Assembly (NCBI RefSeq): GCF_943734655.1
Contig: NC_071355.1
Span: 16,437,768-16,501,767, forward strand
Direction of reading: 5' to 3'
Length of the DNA: 64,000 nt
DNA from: Sabethes cyaneus
Taxonomy: Eukaryota > Arthropoda > Insecta > Diptera > Culicidae
The notes beneath the pieces were generated by a model that saw only the letters and a list, made by a program, of their open reading frames with translations, searched no databases and was not told where the DNA came from. Numbering within the stretch: the first letter of the stretch is position 1; each line of letters starts with the position of its first letter. A program made the translations under genes and the position numbers. This document shows, piece after piece, positions 22,598-32,909 of the stretch.

Positions 22598-23265
22598 GGG
22601 TATGTTGCTACATCGTCGTAATTGCCTATTCCCGTCCTATCCAACACAAATTATTAAAAATATCAGCATTTTTATGACACACAATGCAAAACTAGTTATT
22701 CCCTAATATTTTAGTTAGTTGTCTATCATACGCGATCAAAGCGAGCTGAGATCTATTTAAATGCTTTTTATCATTAAAGAAGTCCTACCAGCCAAATTTC
22801 CTACGTTTTTTCGTGCGACGAAGAAGACAATGTCGACTAATCGTTCTAATTTCCGTCATTCATAAATGAAAATAACTCACGCAAGGCATTGTCGTTATTC
22901 TACAGCCAGGAAAACTTGCCTAACCTGCAGAAATGTTGTAGAATAACATTTGTCATGCCGTCCTGCACAAATACATGCGCGTTAGCTTCGTAAACATTGT
23001 TGTTATTTTTAGTTCGGACGATGAAAATTTTTGTTGGACGGATTTTAAAACGATACGACGAATTTTAGCAATAAAGTCAATTGCGTAATTTCAATAATAT
23101 GCTTTAATAGTCGCTTTTCAGTGATTTCAAAGTTCACGGATCGGAAGGTAAGTGTGTTTTAGTCAAATCAGCACAAGAGCTTTTGGCGTATTCATTAAAT
23201 CCATCCAGCAAATGATGAAAATTAGAATGGCTTTACTTATTACGACGGGAATTAGAAAAAGACCC
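22598..23265. mobile_element. Possible TA-flanked MITE
   Basis: The left end reads TA then GGGTATGTTGCTACATCGTCGTAAT. The right end, reverse-complemented, reads GGGTCTTTTTCTAATTCCCGTCGTAAT. These are imperfect inverted repeats sharing GGGT, TT-CTA and CGTCGTAAT with a 2-base gap. TA occurs at 22596-22597 and 23266-23267. A Pcf11 3'-UTR copy starts exactly at the right border. Confidence 0.4.
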
Positions 23266-23588
23266 TAAATATACAAAAAAATATGAAAATATTACTGGTG
23301 TTTTCTTCTAAAGGAATAGGCCCCCATACACGTACGCATATGTTGGGTTGGAAATGAACAAAATGTTGGAGGTTCATTCCGACCGAGCGCCGAGCCGAAC
23401 ATTTTCTTCTGCCAGTTTGGTTCGTGACACTCACACACAAGCGAGCGTGTTGGACGAACATGAATTCACCAACATTTTTGGCCAACATGTACGTACGTGT
23501 ATGGGGGTCTTAAGGTAGAAACTGGTAACTTGGTAAGAGAATAATAAAGCTTTTTCAAAAAAATAGTTTAAGCGTAGTATCTATTGAC
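23266..23588 (+). pseudogene. Fragment of the Pcf11 distal 3' UTR, split by a MITE
   Basis: 23266-23318 and 23511-23588 match Pcf11 UTR positions about 8373-8428 and 8429-8503, in direct orientation, including the TTACTGGTGTTTTC and AGAATAATAAAGC segments. The two halves are separated by a 192-bp MITE that is absent from the parent UTR. Confidence 0.75.
23319..23510. mobile_element. 192-bp MITE with TA target duplication
   Basis: It begins GGCCCCCATACACGTACG and ends CGTACGTGTATGGGGGTCT, so the ends are inverted repeats. TA flanks it (23317-23318 and 23511-23512). The parent Pcf11 UTR near 8428 shows the empty site GGAATAAGG with a single TA, which proves the insertion and its borders. Confidence 0.8.
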
Positions 23589-23966
23589 ATATTACCTTGC
23601 AATACATATAATGCAAATAGTAATTTCTGTTTTAAATGAAGTAATTAAAATCATTTAAAAAATCTCGCCCTTTCCAGCCCGTATAGTTTATATGGAGCTG
23701 TCACTTTTGCCTGCCCAACAGCTCTCCAATACATATGCACTCTGCAAACACCCTATACACGCGTATTTCGTGTTTGCTAGTGTGGGTGCTTGAGCTGTCA
23801 GAAAGCTCTATATATTGAATATGGCAACATGGCCGTAGCGCAACTGGTGCACCGTGAAATAGATGTCGCTAGTGTTTCGTTTAAAATTTCACACACCATT
23901 TGGATGAAATTTTATATGAACATAAATGTCTGTTCTCTGTGGCTAAGACGCTCCGAAAACGTCAGT

Positions 23967-24163
23967 CAAGGAAAATTGTACTATATCATTAAGTGAGCAA
24001 ACGCTCATAAAAGTATTATTTAAGCCTATAAAACGTTTCGGTCTCTTCGGCGCACTCGTTGCTTGGAATGTAACGAAAAAGTGCGCCGAAGATACCGGAA
24101 CGATTTTATGTAAAATAGCACTTTATGAGCGATTGCGCGCTTTTGACGGTACAATTTTCCTTG
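23967..24163. repeat. Palindromic MITE, family 1 (copy in duplication A)
   Basis: CAAGGAAAATTGTAC at the left pairs with GTACAATTTTCCTTG at the right, and most of the interior also pairs (TTCGGCGCACT with AGTGCGCCGAA). The same family is at 30327-30525, 37493-37690 and, as a right arm only, at 43997-44040. Confidence 0.65.
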
Positions 24164-24299
24164 CAATCAGCAATATTAATACGAGCATATGAACAGCTTC
24201 ATAAATCGTCACTCGCATTTAAGATGTTTCCTATGTCAATATTTGATAAAAAATCTTTAAAGATATTACACTAAATTTTATCATTGGCGGGACTAGGGA

Positions 24300-25030
24300 G
24301 GGCTAAATGCCGTTCCATTGAGATTAAATTTTATGCACAAATCAATTTTCGAGTACGATTTTAAAATTCAATTTAAGTACGATTTCATGTCCATAACCCA
24401 TTTGAAGTCCAATCGCGAGCCTAATTTCACCTCCGATTTCAAGTTTAATTTAAATCTAATGTCCGATTTTAAGTCCAGTTTCATGTCTAATTTAAATCCG
24501 CAATTTCAACACGGATTTTTAAGTCCAATGTCCAGCACAATTTTAAGTTCAATTGTGGTCCAGTTTCAAGTTCAATTTAAGGTCCCATTCAAAAACCAAT
24601 TCCAAGTCGAATTTAATTCTGATTTCTGCTCCGATTTAAAGTCTAATTTTAAGTCCGCAGTTTTATATCCGTTGGAATCGAATAAAAAGAAAACTTATCC
24701 AATTAAATTTTACTATGTATATTTATTCTTGACAGAGGCGTATTTCGCCTACGACTTGCAGGCTTCCTCAGTGTCTGTTTCCGAAATTGGATAAGTTTTC
24801 TTTTTATTCAATTCCAGGTTCCGTAGTCTACTAAGACGCTCCAAAAACTTCAGTTATATCCGTTGTCCAGTCAAATCTCAAGTCAAATTCAACTTTATTT
24901 TCGAGTGCAACTGCAACTTCTAATTCAAACCCAGTTTAAAGTCCAATTTTTAGTACAATTTTGATTCAATTTTAAATTTCAGTTTAAGAATCAGCATCGT
25001 ACTAATTATTAAATTAGGCACGAGAGAAAT
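24300..25030. repeat. Degenerate AAGTCCAATTT-type tandem repeat with embedded MITE
   Basis: A roughly 12-nt unit (AAGTCCAATTTA and variants such as AAGTCCGATTTC) repeats through the interval. It lacks stop codons in one frame, which creates a 158-codon Phe/Asn/Ser-rich ORF that I do not consider a gene. A 142-bp inverted-repeat element (24674-24815, ends GGAATCGAATAAAAAG and CTTTTTATTCAATTCC) sits inside it. The same arrangement is in the second duplication copy (37.8-38.5 kb). Confidence 0.6.
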
Positions 25031-25059
25031 AACTCGGAACTCAAGTTTCTGCCATGCGG

Positions 25060-25282
25060 TACCCAACCAACGAACGAATAGTTTATAGAGTGGAAGCAAG
25101 CCAACGTGAACTCTGGCAAGCTCTGATAATTATGGGGGTCGAATGTTCAGTTTCGAAATATTAGAAAAAGAATTGGATTATTTTTGATAAATCTTTATTG
25201 AAAATTTATTGAATGATAAGATATATGTCAATTAAACCCTTACTTTTAACGATTTCGCCAGGATCACTGATCACCTCCTGCT
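25060..25282 (-). terminator. 3' flank of retrogene A: intron-6 start fused to distal Pcf11 3' UTR
   Basis: On the minus strand the stop is followed by sequence matching the end of Pcf11 exon 6, then AAAAGTAAGGGTTTAATTGAC, which corresponds to the 5' splice site and first bases of parent intron 6. The sequence then joins the distal parent UTR (about 8563-8700), with two AATAAA signals (AATAAATTTTCAATAAAG). Exons 7-8 and the proximal UTR are missing. No poly(A) tract is visible at the end of the homology. Confidence 0.7.
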
Positions 25283-26620
25283 TCAAGACCGTCGTCGCTT
25301 CAAGACCATTTTGGTCTCGGCTTCACCGGTAACGTCCATCACAGATTCTTGCAGTGCCACTATTGCCTTGTAGTCTTCGTAGCACATTGGGTGAAACGTA
25401 CTGTCTTCAGCACGTAGGGCATTTTTCAGATGCCATTCCTCGGTCTCGTCATTGTAGAACAGCTCGAAATCGTCGCGGCACCCACGGCAACGCTTATCCC
25501 TTTTATTTGAACCAGCTGGACAGCTAGGCAGACACGAGTCTGCGTTAGTACAGCTAGCCTGCTCTCCATCAGCATTGGGCTCATTCTGCTCCGTCTGCTG
25601 TTTTTCGAACCAATTCTTCTCGCGCTCTTCTAGATCTTCGACCTCTTCGTACTGAATCCAATCGGACGCATTGGAGTACCACTTGCGAGAGGTCACGTTC
25701 CGGGCTGATTCTCGATCCCGACGGTTCTGACGGAAATGCCAATCTAAATGCTGACTGTACTTCATGGTTTCCTTGGGTGGGAAACGGATAGCGCAATTGC
25801 TGCATTGCGTTCCAGAGTAAAGCTGCGTAACGATCGACGTTTGCCGGCGTTTAAGCGTGTCCGGTTTGTTAAGCAACGCCGGTTCAATTTTCTCCATTCC
25901 ATCCAAAACTTTGGAAGTGCTTAACGGAACACTGTCCAATTTTGGCAAAATACCTGCCGCTACAATCTTTTTGTACAATTCATCGATATTGATGTTCTGC
26001 AGTATTGGTAGATTTGTTGCGGCGGAAGACGCTGCAGTGACAGGCGGGGCCGCAGCTGAAACCGGAATGACTTCGCTTTGAATCTGATAACCGACTGGAT
26101 TATTGGAAACATTAACCGCCGTCGTCGACTCGTGGGGCTTTCGGTTAGCGAGATAGTCTAATCCCCTAGCCATTGGTAGTGGTGGAGGAGGTACGCTAGT
26201 GTCTATTATCGGGAACGGTGGCTGCTTCCAAGGATTCTGCCTAGGACCTGGCGGGCGGTGATTGATAATTGGTGTTTCAGCCCGAGATGCTGGATTAATG
26301 ATGGGCCTAGCTCCAGGTACTGGTCCTCGGTAGCCCCTCGGCGGTTGGTTGAAGTGGCTCTCTTGGACACGTCTCGGATCTCTTTGTCTCCAATCAGGAA
26401 TAGCTAGTGGAACCACTGTCCAAGCAGCAGCGTGCGTACGTTTCATCTTCTTCGATCGCTGCGCCTGATCAATCATCTTCTGCGTTTTGTTCAGCTCTTT
26501 CATCAGGACGTTATACTGCTCGGGAGTTATTTTGCCCTGCTCCATCTGTTCCTTGGCTTGAGTGATGATGGAATGGGACGGATTGGGCTGATTGAACGAG
26601 CGACGGCGTAAATTGGACAT
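25283..26620 (-). CDS. Pcf11-like retrogene A, CID-less paralogue (445 aa)
   Basis: The uninterrupted ORF matches Pcf11 exons 5-6. The intron between 3838 and 3908 is precisely absent (codons for WRQRDPRR cross the junction), so it derives from spliced RNA. It starts MSNLRRRSFNQP; an in-frame ATG at 26764 would add 48 residues, but the other copy has a stop there. Retained: the ITPEQYN helix, NINIDELYKKIVAAGIL, both zinc fingers with all Cys/His ligands, and the WIQYEEVEDLEE segment. Missing: the CTD-interaction domain, the DVDLR motif, about 302 residues of the beta-rich region, and the acidic tail (the C-terminus ends KMVLKRRRS after a frame change). Most substitutions against the parent are conservative. 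It could be a functional Clp1-binding decoy or an unusually well preserved retropseudogene. Confidence 0.7.
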   Translation of the reverse strand: MSNLRRRSFNQPNPSHSIITQAKEQMEQGKITPEQYNVLMKELNKTQKMIDQAQRSKKMKRTHAAAWTVVPLAIPDWRQRDPRRVQESHFNQPPRGYRGPVPGARPIINPASRAETPIINHRPPGPRQNPWKQPPFPIIDTSVPPPPLPMARGLDYLANRKPHESTTAVNVSNNPVGYQIQSEVIPVSAAAPPVTAASSAATNLPILQNINIDELYKKIVAAGILPKLDSVPLSTSKVLDGMEKIEPALLNKPDTLKRRQTSIVTQLYSGTQCSNCAIRFPPKETMKYSQHLDWHFRQNRRDRESARNVTSRKWYSNASDWIQYEEVEDLEEREKNWFEKQQTEQNEPNADGEQASCTNADSCLPSCPAGSNKRDKRCRGCRDDFELFYNDETEEWHLKNALRAEDSTFHPMCYEDYKAIVALQESVMDVTGEAETKMVLKRRRS

Positions 26621-26921
26621 TATTTCTGTGTACTTGAAACTTAGTACGGAGCTTCTATAGTTGCAATATCTTCGATTCCTAAGACAAATTTGATAACCGA
26701 ACTGTATGTATTTAAAAAACGGTACAGATATTTGATTATCACTGCTGACTAGTATAGTTGACAAATCGACCGTTCACAACGATTTCAAGTCTGTAACTGA
26801 TTTTTCGATCCAGGCTAAATGATATTAAATACATTCCAACCACTTTACCTAACCATTGGTGTACAACTGGCTACGCTTTACCTAAGCATTATTAAACATA
26901 TCTTCTACCTACCCAAGTAGC

Positions 26922-28474
26922 ACACGTTGTCACAATTGAGTCGCAGCGTCTGATATGCGACTAATTTAAATGTAAAACTTGGGTTACAGTAACTTAAAAT
27001 ATAACAGTTGTGTAACCGAACTAGCGCAACTTATGTAACTAAATATGGTTATGGTTACATTAACAGTTACTCAATAACCAATATGTAACCTGTATAGTTA
27101 TGTATGGTTACTATTGAAGTTACACATAAACTGTGAATTGACTTTGAATTGGTGGCAAATTAGTTATCGTGAAACTTTTATTGTATGGCGAAAACAATGC
27201 AGCAGGTTACAATATTGCTAGATGCAATTATTTCAATCTATGGCTGTCAACGTTGAGCAGTAACTGAAGAATATTGAAGAGTCTATAAATTTCGCTTGTT
27301 ATTTCAACACCAATTTTAATGCAGTTTCAAATTTATGGTGAAATGTATGATTCTAGCTTTGAAAAATTCACGCGCCCTTATTTAATCTAGCTTTTCATTA
27401 CTTATTTGTTTAAAAAAATAATTTTTTCTAGATCAAATATGTAGCATTTAAAAATCTTATAATTTAATTTTCTGATTTTTCAAATTTATTCTTAGCAAAA
27501 ATGAATTAGTGGAGTATTCACCTAGAAATCATTAAAAAATAAATCATTTTCGCTAACACTAAAGAAAAATTCGTAGCCATTTTGCCTTTGGTTTTAACTA
27601 CTACGCCATCGTTCATGAAGTTATGTATCATTTTCGTCATATTACACATGAAATGATTCTGCTTAAATAAACATTGTTCGTGAATATCTGGGCAGGGTAT
27701 TTTTAGTGATTGTTGTGACAAGAAAGTGGTAATTTAGTATCAAAGAATAGTTTCAGTTTGAATAAAACAGTTCACCAGTAGTGTTAATTAGGTATACAAG
27801 GTTACATTTCGCTTGAATAAAATATTTCTTATGTCATTTTTTCTAAGTTACACTGTAACCTATTTTCGTTACCGGTTTCGTTTCGATGTAACCTGATCAT
27901 TTTGGCGTTTGAGGGTAAACAAAATTGATAACTTAATACCAGTGTCGAGAAGAATGCAAGTATCAATTCAGTAAATAAACGCATTTAAAAGAGCATATTA
28001 CAATCCGATACCAATTGTTTATCTTTACCAGTAGTGAATTTCTTGAGAACTATTTTTGCTTAACCCGTTGTGTTTACAAGAAACAGTGGACAAGTTGTTG
28101 TGAAAATGTTAGTAGCCGACTTTTTTGACTTCGTAACTGTTCGTAACGGAAAATTAACTGTTTTGCGACCACAAAGTTGATGACAGTTTGGCAGAAGGTT
28201 TCATTTGTGTCACTTAGTAACTATTTGGTAACTCGTAACGGAAAGTTGACTGTTTTGCGACGACCAAGTTGATGACAGTTCAAAAAAAAAGGTTTCAATT
28301 TGATCATTTGGTAACTACCTGGTAACTTTTTGCGATTTTTGTCACTAGAAAACTAAAAAGTAACTATTTTTAATTTTATGTAACCTAATTCGTTACAAGC
28401 ATCCTAAATGTAACTGTTGTGCAACCTTTTTTTTATTTTTTTATTTTTATAATTAGTTACAAGTGCTACTTGGG
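26922..28474. mobile_element. 1.55-kb element with CCCAAGTAGC inverted ends
   Basis: The left end CCCAAGTAGCACACGTT and the right end (reverse complement CCCAAGTAGCACTTGTAAC) are inverted repeats. The interior is full of GTAAC/GTTAC motifs in both orientations. No ORF with a domain. The second duplication copy holds only the left 1.1 kb, cut at 41555 by a BEL LTR. Confidence 0.55.
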
Positions 28475-28668
28475 ATACTTACCTAACTGTAAATATTGTA
28501 AGAAGCAAAACAAAAAAGAAATACACTTGAATTTAGGTAAAAAAAACTGTCAACGTGAATGGAAGGTGACTATGTTATGTTGGCGACTGGTAACCGGCTT
28601 GGTAATGCGTACCATCGATGCATTGTGCACTGGAAAGTGGTTCACAGCCTCTTACCTAGCAACTCCTA

Positions 28669-28718
28669 CCCCTACCTCCTCGTGGTACCAGCCGGGATGG
28701 TACCACGAGGAGGTAGGG
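28669..28718. repeat. 21-bp perfect hairpin in the LINE 5' UTR
   Basis: CCCTACCTCCTCGTGGTACC and its inverse GGTACCACGAGGAGGTAGGG are separated by a very short loop (centre GCCGGGA). The related UTR segments at 9225 and 31400 have the left arm but not the right arm. Confidence 0.8.
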
Positions 28719-28765
28719 ATTGGTTGCGGGCTTTGCAAGCCTGAACCGCTAAAACAACCAAAGCA

Positions 28766-29155
28766 ATGGACTCCGCAAGTAATAATAATAACTCTAATCG
28801 GAACAATCGGCAAAGACCCAGGCGACGAAAACGGCCTAACGATTGGAAATTAGGAACATGGAACTGTCGGTCTTTAAATTTCCTCGGAAGTACTCACGTG
28901 CTTTCTAAAGAAGTGAAGAGCCGCAAGTTCGACATCGTAGCGCTGCAGGAGTTATGCTGGAAAGGAACGATGGTACGTACGTTTAGAGATGGTCATACCA
29001 TCCACCAGAGCTGCGGCAATACACACGAGCTGGGCACAGCTTTTATAGTGATGGGCGAGATGCAGAAGCGGGTGATCGGGTGGTGGCCGATCAACCCCCG
29101 AATGTGCAGATTAAGAATCAAGGGCCGATTCTTCAATATAAGCATAATTACGTGC
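28766..29155 (+). pseudogene. LINE endonuclease, N-terminal half
   Basis: Starts MDSASNNNNSNRNN, then LGTWNCRSLNFLG (endonuclease strand 1 with catalytic N) and IVALQELCW (catalytic E). The true frame shifts near 29155, where RFFNISII is followed by out-of-frame residues. The continuation is in the next frame from 29155. Confidence 0.65.
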
Positions 29156-29733
29156 ACAGCCCTCACCTCGGAAGTCCCGATGATGACAAAGACGAATTCT
29201 ACGCGCAGTTGGAGCGCGAATACGACCGCTGCCCAAGACATGATGTCAAAATTATCATCGGGGACTGTAATGCTCAGGTTGGTCAGGAGGAGGAATTCGA
29301 ACCGGTGATTGGACGGTTCAGCGCTCACCCGCAAACGAACGAAAACGGCCTAAGACTTGTCGACTTCGCCGCCTCCAAGAACATGGCCATACGTAGTACC
29401 TTCTTCCAGCATAACCTCTACCATCGGTACACCTGGAGATCACCCAACCAGACAGAATCACAAATCGACCACGTTCTGATAGATGGTCGGCACTTTTCAG
29501 ACATTATCGACGTCAGAACCTATCCGGGCGCTAATATTGATTCGGATCACTACCTAGTGATGGTTTTGGTAAGGATACGTCAAAAACTATCTCTCGAAAC
29601 CGCGCTGCCGGAAGAGGGTGAGCTTGATGAAGCCCCTCTTGAGGACTGTTGGAGTGCCGTGAAAACAGTCATTAACAGCGTAGCGGAGAACGTCCTTCGG
29701 CTTCGTGCCGCGGGCCGAAATGTGCAGAGATAA
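29155..29733 (+). pseudogene. LINE endonuclease, C-terminal half
   Basis: This frame contains DEFYAQLEREYDRCP, IIIGDCNAQVG (catalytic D and N), RYTWRSPNQTESQIDHVLIDG, and IDSDHYLVMV (catalytic D/H), the standard order of AP-endonuclease motifs. It then runs into a deletion of the linker before the RT fragment at 29705. Confidence 0.7.
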
Positions 29734-30070
29734 AGATGGAGGTATCTTGACTGACAACCGTGCGGTGATCGAAAGGTGGAAGCAGCACTACGATGAACAC
29801 CTGAATGGCGTGCAGACGGAAGAGCATGATAGCGGAGGAAGTGACCGCATTGGTGCAGCAAGCGACGAAGATGTGCCAGCCCCATCGATAAGGGAAGTTA
29901 AAGAAGCCATCCAGCGGCACGCACGCATCCCCACGCACTACCTATTCATCGATTTCAAAGCCGCGTATGATAGCATAAACCGACAAGAGCTGTGGAAAAT
30001 TTTGGACGAAAACGGCTTTCCGGGTAAGCTTACTAGACTTATCATTCATCATCGAGTTAGATACAGTTGA
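29705..30070 (+). pseudogene. LINE reverse transcriptase N-terminal fragment
   Basis: Contains MCRDKDGGILTDN, ERWKQHYDEHLNG and, after another deletion, LFIDFKAAYDSINRQELW, the first catalytic RT motif. The FADD box and thumb are absent. The jump from AIQRH to ARIPTHYLF skips part of the fingers. Confidence 0.65.
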
Positions 30071-30326
30071 GTGTTAGGCATTTGAGTAAAACGCAGTGCT
30101 GACATGCTATCTCATTTTGATGTTGGTGGCGAAAACATGGCCGCTGGGGTGGTTATACCAAAGAGAGCAGACTACCAGAGTGTGTAAAAGGTTTTTATGT
30201 AATCTACGAGTAATGCTTCAATAGAGCGCCCCCCGAGCAGTAAGTGGCAAACTAAATCTTATGATGTCGCTGCCATCGCTGCTATGTAACTTCAGCACAA
30301 AGAAATATTGATAAAGGTATTGTCAA

Positions 30327-30525
30327 TTGCAAGGAAAATTGTACCATCCAAAGTGCGATATCGCTCATAAAAGTGCTATTTTGCATTAAATCGTTTTGGT
30401 CTCTTCGGCGCACTTATTGCTTGGAATATAACGAAAAAGTGCGCCGAAGATACCGAAACGATTTAATGCAAAATAGAACTTTTATGAGCGATATCGCACT
30501 TTGGATGGTACAATTTTCCTTGCAA
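30327..30525. mobile_element. Palindromic MITE, family 1 (best copy)
   Basis: Almost the entire 199 bp is an inverted repeat: left arm TTGCAAGGAAAATTGTACCA through GTCTCTTCGGCGCACTT, and right arm its near-perfect inverse. As RNA it would fold into one long hairpin. The duplicate block copy at 43997 begins inside the right arm. Confidence 0.75.
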
Positions 30526-31251
30526 TCAGCAATACATGGATATTTTTTGATGCGTTTGGCAAACTATTTCTGGAGGGTGCTACCGACAGATTTTACACAC
30601 AAAAAATCGATTACTTCCTTCGAGCCTGTTTAGAAATTGGTCGAAAAACACGAAATTGATCCGAGGCCCGGAGCACCGAATCACAAGCAATGTCTGTGTG
30701 TTTGTGTGTGTGTTCAGCTCATTTTCTATCGCCTGTTTCTCGAAGGTGGTTGAACCGATTTGACCGCTTTTACTTTTGTTTGAAAGGTATTATTGCCTAG
30801 TATATCACTATTGAATTGCTTTGCGGTTCAACGTTTCGTTTAAAAGTTATAAGCAAAACTACGTGACACGCGTTTCTCCGGAACTACGCAAGCAATTTTA
30901 ACGATCTTAGTTGTACCAAACGAAAGCTCTTGCTATTACTAAACTTTTTACCAAGTTTTATTGAAAACGAACAAGCAATTTAAAAGTCAGCCTTAAAAAA
31001 CCAGTTTTGACTAGGTACAAATGATCGCTTGTTTCTCAGAGTTGGCTGAGTTGGTTCCATGGGGTGAAGAAGCTAACGTTAAGGAAGTGTGTTTGACACT
31101 ACTGTTGCCGGTTGAAAATCTTGTTCCACTGCAATGGAACACGACATGTGAGATAGAGGACAAAGCATCTTGTTTGGAGGATACAACAGGCAACCCACCA
31201 TTTATTAAGTCATCTGGTCGGATGTTCTAAAAAAGTTCTGTTAATGGAAAT

Positions 31252-32541
31252 TGTTCGGGTGCCCAAACGAGCAAATAAATTATGAGCACTTTTTGTGACA
31301 GCTAAAACTAATTAATTTTATTAATATGGTTAGATGGCTGGCAAAGGGTGAACATGTGCATTTCATAACCTCTGTTCATTAACTCCTATTCCTACCTCCA
31401 CGAGGTGCCGGCTGGGGTACGCAACTTCGGTTGTCGTATGCTAACAGGAAAGGGGGCACGGTGGCTCCCGCCCACATCAAGATGGCAGCCCCATCAGCGG
31501 GATAAGGGCCTTAGGTTAACAGCCTACTGTACCAGAACATACAAAAAGTTACCGAAAATGAAAGAAGAAATCTCTCCGGATTATTGGCAACGACCTTTAG
31601 CATGAATATGGTTAGATGCTTATACCCTTTTACATTCTTACTTTTCAATTTCCTCCCACGCTTACGAATCACTATCAGCTAGATTTTCTCCACTCTCCTA
31701 CTTTTCACTGTTTTCCCTGTTAAATTACTTTTTGTATTATTGATCTTCACTTTAAATTTACTGTACTCACGATATCTCCTGCGATTTGTTAGCAGCTGTT
31801 TTGCAACTAGTATCCAATTTTCCGTCTGTTTTCAGGTTTCCTACAGGTAAGTACCGTGGACCCTCGTATTGACCGTATTTAATCTGAAAACTTTTTAATT
31901 TGAACCCCGTTGGTTTGCACGACGTGCAAATTAAAAATGGTTCAAATGTCATTCTCAATATGACATCATTTGCTTATGCAGACAATGCACATAAACACGA
32001 TTTGTTTGTACTGAACTTGCGTGTTCAAACTGTTTCACTTTGCGTTTTCCCAACGATTATGGTAGAAATCCGATCGGAGAATGAAATATTCACTTGCAAC
32101 TACTAATTGAATCAAACCATCAAAATAATAACAAAGTGCAGGGCTGCCAGTTCACACAAGTTCCAGCATATTTAGGGTTACCAGTTGTTCAAACTAAAAA
32201 CTAACCCCGTTAGTTTGCATGAGGTATCGTTCAAACGAACGGGGGTCCACTGTATTTATACAGGTAAGTTTATCTTCCACTTCTTTTCCATTTTTACTTA
32301 CAAATTCCACGTCTAAAATGATATTTTCATCTAATATATCACATACTGACCTCAACAGAAACGCTATGATTTCTAATTTTTCTACAGTTTGAATAACGAT
32401 CTGAATGAAATTGCACAATCACTTTCCGTATTTACATACCGATCGTAAACAAACTTTCATGCTAGCTATGTAGCGAGAAACGTCACTTTCGGTAATTGGT
32501 TGCTAGAATGATTTACAAACAGGAGTTCAGCCGCGGTAACA
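31252..32541. mobile_element. LTR-like insertion (TGTT...AACA) with GAAAT duplication
   Basis: Ends are TGTTCGGGTG and GCGGTAACA, flanked by the 5-bp direct repeat GAAAT (31247-31251 and 32542-32546). The paralogous site has one GAAAT (44856-44860) and no insertion. TG/CA ends with 5-bp duplication fit a solo LTR or a deleted LTR element. It contains a LINE 5'-UTR fragment (about 31333-31520) and a TA-flanked MITE (31854-32252), both probably later insertions. Confidence 0.65.
31854..32252. mobile_element. TA-flanked MITE, ends CCGTGGACCC / GGGGGTCCACTG
   Basis: The left end is CCGTGGACCCTCGT and the right end, reverse-complemented, is CAGTGGACCCCCGT, with TA at 31852-31853 and 32253-32254. 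The flanking bases ACAGGTAAG occur on both sides. Internal copies of GTTTGCA/TGCAAAC motifs lie near both ends. Tc1/mariner-like, non-autonomous. Confidence 0.6.
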
Positions 32542-32909
32542 GAAATGAAATTCGTTACAATATTTTTCTCGCAGATAGTGCAGAAAAGGTCGTACCGTTT
32601 CTCAAGTTGCGAATTCTTAGTAACAATAAGAAGCAATATTTTGGAGTTTTGTTAGCCGGATCTAGATAAAATAATTCGAGGTTCTTGGAAAGAATTTAGG
32701 TTAATTCATGAGAATTATTCTTTATTATCATTTATTTTGCTTTTTGTCGTATTCATAGCAAAACACAGCACCAAAAAATGCTCACAGCGTTTGTTTTCTT
32801 TCCAAAAATTTGGTTGCTACAGTTACTACAGCAATGCAGTTGACAGTACTGTTGTGTGAGGAATCTAAGTAATCAAAGCCCGCTCTATCAGCGATACGAT
32901 AGCGCCACG

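Larger units (their letters stand above)
23778..28005. repeat. Duplicated segment, copy A (left tandem unit)
   Basis: This 4.2-kb block recurs in the same orientation at 37306-41555 with only scattered differences. It contains a palindromic MITE (23967-24163), an AAGTCCAATTT-type degenerate repeat (24.3-25.0 kb), the Pcf11-like gene and the left part of a CCCAAGTAGC-ended element. A second shared block follows in both units (30484-33440 and 43997-45290) at almost the same offset, 13.51-13.53 kb. Together they indicate one tandem duplication. Confidence 0.85.
28475..30065 (+). mobile_element. Second LINE family, 5' part with UTR (truncated)
   Basis: A 5' UTR (from about 28.48 kb) with a strong hairpin precedes an ORF2-type protein. 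The element stops abruptly at 30.06 kb inside the RT, shortly after the FIDFKAAYDSINR motif, so the 3' RT half is missing. It shares family with 11268-12790, and a related UTR piece is at 31333-31520. Confidence 0.7.

Noticed and set aside
24318..24794. 158-codon ORF, repeated almost unchanged at 37832-38308
   Set aside because: It is the reading of a degenerate 12-nt AAGTCCAATTT repeat that lacks stops in one frame. Phe/Asn/Ser-only composition, no domain, and it runs straight into a MITE.
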